Shown here: positions 1 to 6,049 of the stretch, piece by piece
How the letters are laid out: each line of letters starts with the position of its first letter
How positions within the stretch are numbered: position 1 is the stretch's first letter
Position numbers and translations under genes: made by a program
Source: Syntrophobacterales bacterium
GTDB taxonomy: Bacteria > Desulfobacterota > Desulfobaccia > Desulfobaccales > 0-14-0-80-60-11
Direction: 5' to 3'
DNA: 16,504 nucleotides
Assembly: GCA_020052215.1 (NCBI GenBank)
Contig: JAGVPN010000356.1
Coordinates: forward strand, 1-16,504
Notes under the pieces: model-generated
The model's database searches: none
What the model was told of the DNA's origin: nothing
Seen by the model: the letters and a program-made list of their open reading frames with translations, nothing else

Positions 1-264
1 GGCCGCGGCGAACAGGGGCCAGCCTTGTTCGCTGAGGAGGTAGAAACCGGTGTAACCTCCCAGGCCGAAGAACACGATGTGGCCGAAGCTGACGTAGCCG
101 GTGTAGCCCAGCAGGATATTGAGGCTGGAGGCTAGACCCACGGACATCAGCAGGATAAAGGCCGTTTCCCGCATGGTGTCCTGATGGATGAGCAGGACCG
201 CCCCTCCCCACGCCGACACAATGACCAGGGGTAGCCAGAATCCGGGGTTTTGCCAGGCCTTCAT
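1..264 (-). CDS. livM: Branched-chain amino-acid ABC transporter permease LivM (N-terminal 88 residues, cut by window edge)
   Basis: This is the second inner-membrane permease of a high-affinity branched-chain amino-acid (or related amide) importer. The visible N-terminus begins MKAWQNPGFWLPL and contains hydrophobic segments at about residues 8-25 and 33-52. These are followed by the family signature region NILLGYTGYVSFGHIVFFGLGGYT at about residues 50-73, typical of the LivM/BPD_transp_2 family. The ATG follows the livH stop codon directly (TAAATG), which indicates translational coupling. The gene runs off the left edge, so livG and livF ATPase genes probably follow outside the window. The family call is secure. 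The substrate is inferred only from the family, since amide and urea importers use similar permeases. Confidence 0.9.
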   Translation of the reverse strand, partial: MKAWQNPGFWLPLVIVSAWGGAVLLIHQDTMRETAFILLMSVGLASSLNILLGYTGYVSFGHIVFFGLGGYTGFYLLSEQGWPLFAAA

Positions 265-1122
265 TTACTTGGCTCCAAACAGACCGCTGGGGCGGACCAG
301 CAATACCAGCACGAAGAGTCCGAATTCCACCACCGGCACCCAACTAACCGGCATGAAAGTGGGAATCAGACCCTCGAGACCTCCCAGTAAGAGGCCGCCC
401 ACCAGCGCCCCCAAGGGGTGACCCAGTCCCCCCAGGACGCAAATTACGAAGGACTTTAATTCGTAAGGTCCCCCACTCAAGATGGTAAAGGGAAAAAACG
501 TGGCGATGAGGCTGCCGGCCACCGCCGCCATCATGGTGCCCAGACCGAAGCTGAGGGCCAGCACCCGGGAGGACGGAATGCCCATCAGTTCCGAAGCCAT
601 GCGGTTATTGGCCACCGCCCGGATGGCTTTCCCCGGCCGGGTAAAGTAGAGAAAGAGATAGAGGCAGGCCGTCACCAGGATGGCCCCCAAGGCCCCCACC
701 AGCCGGCTGGCGGGAAAGGTGAGGAAGCCCACCTCCACGGAGCCTAAAGAGTAGTCAATGTTTTGGGGGGAGGTGCTGAAGACCGCGGTGCCGACCCCGA
801 TGATGATCATGTTGACTGCGAAGGTGGCCAGCAGGCTGGAAAGATGCGGGGCGTTAATCACCCGGTGCACCGCGATGACATAAATCACCAGGCCCGCGAT
901 CAGGCCCGCCCCGGCCACGGGGACCATGGCCAGGTAGGGATTCACTCCCAGATGGGTGAACAGCAGGTAGGTGCCGAACATCCCCAGGGCGATGACGGGT
1001 CCGTGGGCCAGATTGATGACCGACATCACGCCCCAGATCAGGGTCAGACCCATGGCGGCCACGCCATAGACAAAGCCCAAGAGCAAGCCATCGGTCAAGG
1101 AAGCAACCAGTTGCGACCACAT
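265..1122 (-). CDS. livH: Branched-chain amino-acid ABC transporter permease LivH
   Basis: This 285-residue multi-pass inner-membrane permease partners LivM. The N-terminus (about residues 8-42) reads LTDGLLLGFVYGVAAMGLTLIWGVMSVINLAHG, the classic LivH opening, including the NLAHG motif. The later segment containing GMMAAVAGSLIA, and the C-terminal region FVICVLGGLGHPLGALVGGLLLGGLEGL, match the cytoplasmic loop and last helices of the BPD_transp_2 family. The length is normal. The ATG at 1122 is preceded by AAGGTGAG about 9 nt upstream. The gene lies between the binding protein and livM, the usual order in such operons. A stem-loop at 1142-1173 separates it from livK and may lower its expression relative to the binding protein. 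Confidence 0.95.
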   Translation of the reverse strand: MWSQLVASLTDGLLLGFVYGVAAMGLTLIWGVMSVINLAHGPVIALGMFGTYLLFTHLGVNPYLAMVPVAGAGLIAGLVIYVIAVHRVINAPHLSSLLATFAVNMIIIGVGTAVFSTSPQNIDYSLGSVEVGFLTFPASRLVGALGAILVTACLYLFLYFTRPGKAIRAVANNRMASELMGIPSSRVLALSFGLGTMMAAVAGSLIATFFPFTILSGGPYELKSFVICVLGGLGHPLGALVGGLLLGGLEGLIPTFMPVSWVPVVEFGLFVLVLLVRPSGLFGAK

Positions 1123-1141
1123 AGAAAAGGCTCACCTTTTA

Positions 1142-1173
1142 CCCTGCCGCTTCCTGAACCGGAAGCGGCAGGG
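1142..1173 (-). promoter_or_regulatory. Intercistronic perfect stem-loop between livK and livH
   Basis: There are two perfect 13-base arms, CCCTGCCGCTTCC at 1142-1154 and its complement at 1161-1173, with a 6-base loop. It lies in the 64-bp gap between the binding-protein stop codon and the livH ribosome site. No T-run follows on either strand, so it is not a typical intrinsic terminator. Known parallels, such as the malE-malF gap of enterobacteria, protect the 3' end of the upstream message and keep binding protein in excess over permease. That role is inferred here. Confidence 0.7.
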
Positions 1174-1186
1174 AATAATCTTGCGG

Positions 1187-2455
1187 TTAACGGGCGGGGC
1201 AGACCATGGCGGATGCGGTGGCGGCGGCCGTGGGCCACACCACCTGCTTCACCGGTTTGCCTTGCTGGTCTTTCTGCCACTGGATATACACCATGTCATG
1301 GCCCACCTGGAGACCGTGGGCCTTGGGGGTGTCGTCGAACTTGATGACCCCGTAAAAGGTCATCAGGTTCATTTTGTCCAGCACCTCCTTAACCTTGGCG
1401 GTGTCCGTGGAACCGGCCTGTTGAATGGCCTTTTGGAGGATCAGGCCGGCCACGTAGCCTCCGGCGCTGTGATAGGAAGGAGTCTCGCCGTTATATTTGG
1501 CCTGGTAGGATTTGACGAAATCCGCCACGGTGGTCCCGAAATATTCCACTCCGGCCTTTTTGGCCGCTTCGGCGCTATAGGTTGCCTGGGGTTCCCACTG
1601 GGAAGATCCCACCACGGAGATGCAGGCCGCGCCCAATTCGGCGAATTTGGGCTCCGGCGGGGCCACCAGCAAGGCGATCATGTTGGCGTTAACCTTCTTT
1701 TCATAAAGCTGCTTGGCGAAGGTGGTGGTGTCGGCAAAATGCCCCCCGCCCATGATGGCCCCCACCGGCTGGGGAATCTTGTTGATAAAGGGGGCGAAGT
1801 CAGTGGTGGCCGCATCATAACCTTCAAACAGCGGCACCTTGTACCCTTTGTCTTCCGCATATTTTTTCAGGGCGGTCACTACGTCGGTGGAAAACTTGTC
1901 TTTCTCGTGGATGATGGCGATGCTCTTGGCCTGGGGGGCCAATTGGGCCAACAGATCCACGGCGCCCGTCAAATATCGGGAGGCCGGGGTATACGTCTGA
2001 TAAACCAGGGTGAAACCTTTCTTATAAGTGGAATCGGATGCGGCCCCGGTGGTGATCATGATCTTGTTGTACTGTTGGGCGATGACCGCGGAGGCGTCCG
2101 TCAGGGGGCTGCTGTAAGGACTGATAAGGAAATCGGCCTTATCGGTGCTGATGAGCTTGGTATAGAGCTCCTGCACCCGTTCCTTTTTACTTTCATCATC
2201 GTAGAATTTGTCGGCGAATTTGACCACGGTGCCGTCGGGTAACTTAACTCCGCCCGCTTGGTTCACCTGCTCCATCCACAGGTGCAGGCCGTTGATCTGA
2301 CGGGTGGCCTCCACGTTGAATTTACCGGTCTTGGAGGCGGTGAACCCGATGGTCACGGTTTTGTCAGCGGCGGTGGCGCCGGGAGGAACGGTTAAGGAAG
2401 CCAGAATCAAACTTAGGGAAAGCACAACCGCAAAACCTATTCCGAAACGTTTCAT
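1187..2455 (-). CDS. livK: Periplasmic substrate-binding protein of branched-chain amino-acid-type ABC transporter
   Basis: This 422-residue periplasmic binding protein captures the substrate for the livHM permease. It starts MKRFGIGFAVVLSLSLILASL and has a clear Sec signal peptide with a likely cut after ATA at about residue 30. The mature start, DKTVTIGFTASKTGKFNVEATRQINGLHLWMEQVNQAGGV, matches the Peripla_BP_6 (type 1 fold) N-terminus, where the SxTG region contacts the ligand carboxylate. The ATG at 2455 was chosen because AAGGAGGAACC sits directly upstream. The frame remains open 27 codons further, but that extension has no ribosome site and would bury the signal peptide. It is the first gene of the operon, behind the promoter at 2542-2570. 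LivK-like proteins bind many amino acids, amides and aromatic acids, so the ligand is not determined. Confidence 0.92.
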   Translation of the reverse strand: MKRFGIGFAVVLSLSLILASLTVPPGATAADKTVTIGFTASKTGKFNVEATRQINGLHLWMEQVNQAGGVKLPDGTVVKFADKFYDDESKKERVQELYTKLISTDKADFLISPYSSPLTDASAVIAQQYNKIMITTGAASDSTYKKGFTLVYQTYTPASRYLTGAVDLLAQLAPQAKSIAIIHEKDKFSTDVVTALKKYAEDKGYKVPLFEGYDAATTDFAPFINKIPQPVGAIMGGGHFADTTTFAKQLYEKKVNANMIALLVAPPEPKFAELGAACISVVGSSQWEPQATYSAEAAKKAGVEYFGTTVADFVKSYQAKYNGETPSYHSAGGYVAGLILQKAIQQAGSTDTAKVKEVLDKMNLMTFYGVIKFDDTPKAHGLQVGHDMVYIQWQKDQQGKPVKQVVWPTAAATASAMVCPAR

Positions 2456-2541
2456 GGTTCCTCCTTGGTTGTATGGGTCAGTGATTAACTTGCAGCAAGG
2501 GAAATAAAAAGAAAACGAGAACAAACACTCAAGCACTACCC

Positions 2542-2570
2542 TTTATAAATATTTGTCGATGATTTATCAA
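2542..2570 (-). promoter_or_regulatory. Sigma70-type promoter of the liv operon
   Basis: On the minus strand TTGATA (2565-2570) is followed by a 17-base spacer and TATAAA (2542-2547). Both boxes are one mismatch from consensus and the spacing is ideal. The predicted start near 2535 gives a leader of about 80 nt before the livK ATG. The leader is AT-rich and shows no obvious operator palindrome. Confidence 0.75.
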
Positions 2571-2716
2571 GGAAAACTTGCCTAAAATTATGGATAAGGG
2601 CCGGATTTACCCTGGCCGCCCTCCAGGCTTAAAGCCGGTGACTTTAATTCCTGACCACCGGCAGCAGGGTTTATTAGACTATCTGGGGATTTCTGGCCAA
2701 ATTTGCCGCTCCTGGC

Positions 2717-3241
2717 TCATCGCAGGTGGGGGCGGAGCGCTTCCAGCCCTTCTTTGGGGGTGACCTGGCCCTGGAAGCGGAAGGGTATCCGGACCAGGCC
2801 GCCCAGCACTTCGGACAGGCGGAAATAGCCGGCAACCTGGTAGTGGAGCGGCGGCGGATCAGGCCTGAGCAGCAGGGGGAGCAGTCCCAGGACCGCGGGC
2901 AGCTTCACCATAATGGGGACTTGCGCCACCGCCTGTCCCTGGGGGGGCAGGCTTACCGGTTCCTGGCTGGTCCCCTGGGCCACGCTTTTGCCCTCCAGCC
3001 ACAGCTCATAGTCGTAGCCTTTCAGGTTGAGAGACTGGTCATTGGGATTCGTCAGGAGGAGCATGACGGCCAGGGGCCAGCCCCCGCGGCTGGGGCGGCC
3101 GAAAGCGATGCCCTGAAAATTGACTTTCGGGGGCTGTATTTCCCCCTGTGCCAACTGCCGGACCCCGCAGGCCGGCATGGTCGTGAGGAGCATCAGCGCC
3201 AGGAAAATACCGAGATATGATCGCGGCAAACGGGGGTGCAT
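2717..3241 (-). CDS. LEA14-like (water stress and hypersensitive response domain) lipoprotein
   Basis: This 174-residue protein has a lipoprotein-type leader: a hydrophobic stretch LGIFLALMLLTTMPAC with the lipid-anchor cysteine at residue 25. The mature part (about residues 38-165) shows the LEA_2/WHy pattern. It opens with PPKVNFQGIAFGR and continues with a strand ending in LTNPND, then LNLKGYDYELWLEGKSVAQG, and later a region rich in hydrophobic strands. Bacterial members are small periplasmic lipoproteins of unclear role, sometimes linked to stress. The ATG at 3241 has AAGAGGAG about 12 nt upstream, a slightly long spacing. It appears monocistronic. A weak hairpin (7-bp arms at 2634-2640 and 2656-2662) lies 55 bp past the stop. 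The family call is good, the function unknown. Confidence 0.8.
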   Translation of the reverse strand: MHPRLPRSYLGIFLALMLLTTMPACGVRQLAQGEIQPPKVNFQGIAFGRPSRGGWPLAVMLLLTNPNDQSLNLKGYDYELWLEGKSVAQGTSQEPVSLPPQGQAVAQVPIMVKLPAVLGLLPLLLRPDPPPLHYQVAGYFRLSEVLGGLVRIPFRFQGQVTPKEGLEALRPHLR

Positions 3242-3345
3242 CGCAGTGGATTACTCCTCTTGGCAACCGGGGCCAGGCGCCGGTGGGACTAACTCCATGG
3301 GTTGTTTTGGGAGTATATCACATTGAGTCATGTAGTCATGTATCA

Positions 3346-3373
3346 GGGGCTATGGGCTAGGGGTCAGGGAGAA
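3346..3373. repeat. Heptamer tandem repeat A
   Basis: Consecutive 7-mers GGGGCTA, TGGGCTA and GGGGTCA are followed by a degenerate GGGAGAA. Just before them is a tandem 8-mer GTCATGTA (3327-3342, two copies). The tract lies downstream of the truncated cytochrome gene, beside the palindromes at 3383-3433. It belongs with the tracts at 11741 and 13352. Confidence 0.7.
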
Positions 3374-3404
3374 AAACTGGTGGCACAGGCTTTCCAGCCT
3401 GTGC
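3372..3404 (-). terminator. Terminator-like hairpin with T-run after the nrf cluster
   Basis: On the minus strand an 8-bp stem (GCACAGGC with its complement, arms 3383-3390 and 3397-3404, 6-base loop) is followed 6 nt later by TTTTT (3372-3376). The position, about 48 bp beyond the last stop of the nrf cluster, suits an intrinsic terminator, although the gap before the T-run is longer than ideal. The same hairpin core recurs inside hemW, so it is also a repeat. Confidence 0.5.
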
Positions 3405-3406
3405 TG

Positions 3407-3433
3407 ATCAGGGTGCGCGGTGCGCACCCTGAT
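3407..3433. repeat. Perfect 12-bp inverted repeat
   Basis: ATCAGGGTGCGC (3407-3418) and its exact complement (3422-3433) are separated by three bases. This makes a very stable hairpin 18 bp past the stop of the cytochrome remnant and 2 bp from the hairpin at 3383-3404. There is no direct T-run on the minus strand. It may act as a transcript-end stabiliser or be part of a palindromic mobile repeat. Confidence 0.8.
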
Positions 3434-3451
3434 ACAAATACTAAAAATCTA

Positions 3452-3646
3452 TCACTTGGTTCTCGTGGCCGCCACCATGGCCGGGAAGGTGGCCGGGAGC
3501 CCCTCGCCATTGGCGCGATGGCACTGGGCGCAACTGTCCTCAAAGACCGCTTTTCCCGGTTGGACGGGGTCATCCTGTCCCTGACCCTGGCCCAGGGCGA
3601 CGCCGCCCAGCAAACCCAAGCAAAGCAAAAGAACCAGGTGTTTCAT
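3452..3646 (-). pseudogene. Truncated monohaem c-type cytochrome
   Basis: The frame encodes 64 residues: a signal peptide ([19 protein letters not shown], cut near residue 19), then [30 protein letters not shown] is a haem c attachment site in a class I cytochrome context. Class I cytochromes normally need about 80 mature residues and a distal methionine about 40 or more residues after the haem motif. Here the frame stops about 20 residues after CxxCH, 18 bp before a perfect inverted repeat, and no remaining cytochrome sequence is recognisable downstream. The start is well supported: AAGGA precedes the ATG and the gap to the nrfA stop is only 10 bp. It is probably a 3'-truncated remnant of a third nrf-operon gene. 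A genuine mini-cytochrome is less likely but possible. Confidence 0.65.
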
Positions 3647-3656
3647 GTGGTTGTCC

Positions 3657-5141
3657 TTATTTGCCCAGGGAGCTATCCGGCGTCAACATCGGCTGGATGC
3701 CGAAGGGATCTTTAAACTCGAATTCCGGCTTGAAATTCAAAGGCTTGACGCCCCGCTGGTTGAGATATTTGGCCAATTCGAGGTTGACGTTGGCCGGGAC
3801 TTCCACCCCGGCCTTGGTGAGGGCCTGACGCAGCAGGGCATCGGATTTCATGGCCATGGCGATGGCGTCGCCGCAAATGCGGCCGGCTTCGGTGGGATTG
3901 TGAAAGCCGATGGAATTTTCCGCGCCGATATAAATCACCCGGTACATGGCTTCCAGATAGAGGTCCTTGGCCTGGTCGTAGAGCGGTTGGTCGATCTGCT
4001 TGCCTTCGGCCTGGGCCTTGTGGGCCATCTCAAAGAGCTTGGCGGTCACCGCCACGGCGTAGCCGGCCCGGTTCATCAGGGAGAGGGTGCGGTCCTGGAT
4101 GGCCAGAACTTGATTTTTGAGCCACTGGGGCGATTCCGCATGGCACTGCTGACAGGCTTTCAGGTCATTTTTCAGCGGGCTCATGATGTCGTGGTCGGAA
4201 ATCTTGTTGGCGCCTACCCGGATATAGGGCATATGGCAGTCGGCGCAGGAGACGTTGGCCTGCCAGTGGACGCTGTTCCGGCTGAAGAACTCGTACTCCG
4301 GATGGCGGATGAAGGCCAGTTTGAAACCGGTGACGTTTTGCTTCCACTCCAGATAAGCGGGGTCGCTTTTGAGGACTTTGATGATGTTTTCCACCGAGAT
4401 GTCGCCTTCCTTGCTCCCCTGCCAGGGGAAGAAGACGTCGGTGGACTTCATGTCTTTGTCCTTCGTGACCACATAGGTCACATGGCACTGGCCGCATACC
4501 AGGCTGCGCTTCTCTTGCCGGGTCAGTTGCTTGGGGTCTTTGCCCATGGCGGTCAGGGCGTTGGTCAAGGTCCAGCGAGAGAGTTTGTTGTCCATAGTCT
4601 TGTTATCATGGCAGTCGATGCAGGTGACTCCCATCTTCTGGAATTTGACCGGAATCTTGCTGTGCACTTCCAGGTAGGGCAGGCTGAAATAGTTCACCCC
4701 CATCTCCTGCCGCAGTTTGGGGGCATAGGGCGTCTTGCAGGTGAGGCAGGCGCCACCGGCCTTCAGGCGAGAGGGGTCGATCTCCAACTGGTCGATGAGC
4801 ATATAGTAATGGCCCCGAGGCTCGTTATACTCCACCCCGAACCCCCAGCCGTTGAACAGCAGGGCCATGTACGGGAACTCGCTGAGTTTGTCATAGATCA
4901 CCAGGTCCGTATCGTAGCCTTTCTTATATTTGCTCTTGGGGGGTTTGGGGTCTTTGGTTTTGAGCCAGGAGTCGTATTCCAGGGGATACAGCTTACCCCA
5001 ATTGGCGGGGTCATAATCCCCGTCCGCGATGGTCCCGGTCTTTACGGGCTCCGGTTTAGGGGGCGAACAGGCGCCCGCCAGCCAGATAAGCCCCGCCAAA
5101 CACATCCACCAGACCACAAAACTCGCGCTGTGCCTCTTCAT
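3657..5141 (-). CDS. nrfA: Ammonia-forming cytochrome c nitrite reductase, catalytic subunit NrfA
   Basis: This 494-residue pentahaem enzyme reduces nitrite to ammonium with six electrons at the outer face of the inner membrane. The active-site haem motif is CLTCK (132-136), the lysine-ligated site diagnostic of NrfA. Four CxxCH motifs follow at 174-178, 216-220, 299-303 and 330-334. Catalytic residues visible are Arg109 (PRGH), Tyr223 (CHVTY) and His280 (RHPEYE). The N-terminus resembles a lipoprotein signal, with Cys25 after LAGA. The Glu usually found before the catalytic Tyr is Thr222, and the Gln of the usual KxQHPE motif is Arg279. This pattern resembles the calcium-independent NrfA subclass described from Geobacter lovleyi. 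The length is normal. It lies 30 bp after nrfH and 10 bp before the cytochrome remnant, in one apparent operon. Confidence 0.96.
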   Translation of the reverse strand: MKRHSASFVVWWMCLAGLIWLAGACSPPKPEPVKTGTIADGDYDPANWGKLYPLEYDSWLKTKDPKPPKSKYKKGYDTDLVIYDKLSEFPYMALLFNGWGFGVEYNEPRGHYYMLIDQLEIDPSRLKAGGACLTCKTPYAPKLRQEMGVNYFSLPYLEVHSKIPVKFQKMGVTCIDCHDNKTMDNKLSRWTLTNALTAMGKDPKQLTRQEKRSLVCGQCHVTYVVTKDKDMKSTDVFFPWQGSKEGDISVENIIKVLKSDPAYLEWKQNVTGFKLAFIRHPEYEFFSRNSVHWQANVSCADCHMPYIRVGANKISDHDIMSPLKNDLKACQQCHAESPQWLKNQVLAIQDRTLSLMNRAGYAVAVTAKLFEMAHKAQAEGKQIDQPLYDQAKDLYLEAMYRVIYIGAENSIGFHNPTEAGRICGDAIAMAMKSDALLRQALTKAGVEVPANVNLELAKYLNQRGVKPLNFKPEFEFKDPFGIQPMLTPDSSLGK

Positions 5142-5171
5142 AAGCTGTCCCGTCCTTATAGCCCTTCTAGC

Positions 5172-5639
5172 TTAAGGGGTCCTGGTCTCAATCGCGCCAG
5201 TCCGTTGGTGCGACAGACGGCGGTGGCAATCCCAGCACCGCCGGTCTTCATTAACCCGTGAAATCGTCTCGGCATGGCAGCGCTGGCAATTTCCCTGCAC
5301 TACTTTGGCGCCATGATCGGAGATGAGCATGTTTTCAGGGACCCGGCCCAGATGGAAGGCCGTAAAATCCTTGAGGCCATCCAGGGTTTTCCAGGTCAGG
5401 TGTTGCACGAAATTATCGTTGGGCAGGTGGCAGTCAACGCACTTGATGCGGCGGTGCGCCCCGGCATGAAACCAGGCTTCATATTCCGGCTGCACCGCAT
5501 GGCAACTGCCGCAAAACTCCGGACTCTCGGATTTGGCATAGAGGCCCGGCGGTCCAAAGGCTACAAATGCCCCCAGAACCGCGGCGATGGCCCCCGCCAT
5601 CAGCACATAGACCAGGGTTTTTCTCTTGGGAAGGCGCAT
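5172..5639 (-). CDS. nrfH: Tetrahaem NapC/NirT-family quinol dehydrogenase NrfH
   Basis: This 155-residue membrane anchor takes electrons from menaquinol and feeds NrfA. One membrane helix (about residues 8-30) is followed by four CxxCH motifs: CGSCH (43-47), CVDCH (67-71), CQRCH (118-122) and CWDCH (135-139). Spacing and length fit NrfH. In Desulfovibrio vulgaris NrfH the first haem is ligated by Met in CxxCHxM. Here that position is Val49, so haem 1 must be ligated differently. The ATG at 5639 gives the usual N-terminus, but AGGTGAG is very close to it (a single base between). A GTG two codons earlier is an alternative. A further upstream extension has no ribosome site or homology. The gene is first in the nrf cluster, behind a long structured leader. 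Confidence 0.93.
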   Translation of the reverse strand: MRLPKRKTLVYVLMAGAIAAVLGAFVAFGPPGLYAKSESPEFCGSCHAVQPEYEAWFHAGAHRRIKCVDCHLPNDNFVQHLTWKTLDGLKDFTAFHLGRVPENMLISDHGAKVVQGNCQRCHAETISRVNEDRRCWDCHRRLSHQRTGAIETRTP

Positions 5640-5822
5640 ACTCACCTGCGGCTGGAAGGAGGGCGTCAAGATCAAGCCCGGCAAGGGGTTTCCCTGACGA
5701 CCGTGCCTGAGGCGCGGCACGGTAACCAAAACGGCAGGGGAGCGAGCGCCCCTGAGGCTCCGAAGGCGGAGTAAGGTCGGAGAACCCTCTCCTCTGGGGC
5801 AGGTCGCCCCAATTCACCCTTG
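5640..5822 (-). promoter_or_regulatory. Long, hairpin-rich 5' leader of nrfH
   Basis: About 180 bp between the promoter candidate and nrfH contain no supported gene but four hairpins. These are CCGTGCC with its complement (5701-5722, 7 bp), CAGGGG/CCCCTG (5735-5754, 6 bp), CTCCG/CGGAG (5758-5771, 5 bp) and TGGGGC/GCCCCA (5795-5811, 6 bp). The leader is much longer and more GC-rich than needed for a simple ribosome site. It matches no riboswitch consensus I know. Post-transcriptional control is a speculation. Confidence 0.45.
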
Positions 5823-5828
5823 GGTAGC

Positions 5829-5856
5829 AAGATAAATATTATGTCAAAATTGTCAA
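5829..5856 (-). promoter_or_regulatory. Promoter candidate for the nrf cluster
   Basis: On the minus strand a consensus TTGACA (5851-5856) lies 16 bases upstream of TATCTT (5829-5834). A second TTGACA-like box (TTTGACA) follows within the spacer, so the start assignment is ambiguous. No clear FNR palindrome (TTGAT-N4-ATCAA) is present. The stretch is AT-rich between two GC-rich blocks, as expected for a promoter. Confidence 0.5.
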
Positions 5857-5955
5857 GTCAGAACTATTCCAGGTCAGGGAATTTATGGGCGGGACCGACG
5901 GGCCGGGTTCCAGGGAGGATAAAAGAAAAGGCCTTAGTTAATATGAAAATAATCC

Positions 5956-6012
5956 GGTGGGGCGGGCCTCTGTGCCCGCCACCTCAAGGCGGCCAGGGAC
6001 GGCCGCCCCACC
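5956..6012. repeat. Palindromic repeat with outer stem and two inner hairpins
   Basis: The outer arms GGTGGGGCGG (5956-5965) and CCGCCCCACC (6003-6012) are exact complements. Inside are two hairpins with 7-bp arms and 6-base loops: 5961-5967 with 5974-5980, and 5988-5994 with 6001-6007. The outer and inner stems overlap by a few bases, so cruciform and cloverleaf forms compete. It lies 38 bp past the hemW stop. AT-rich sequence follows on the minus strand, so it could also end hemW transcription. The layout resembles the repeat at 12483-12569. Confidence 0.75.
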
Positions 6013-6049
6013 AATACGGTTTTGAAATATCTTTAAGTTTCGCCCGACC

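Noticed and set aside
1181..2242. A 353-codon plus-strand frame opposite the binding protein
   Set aside because: Antisense shadow of livK. The translation is Gly/His-rich and unlike any protein family I know.
3645..5261. A 538-codon open frame on the plus strand opposite nrfA
   Set aside because: Antisense to a gene with five intact haem motifs. Low-complexity Gly/His/Val-rich translation with no family features.
5640..5729. Extension of nrfH to a TTG at about 5729
   Set aside because: The extra 30 residues lack a ribosome site and would put a Pro/Arg-rich tail before the membrane anchor. NrfH proteins start just before the helix, as with the ATG at 5639.
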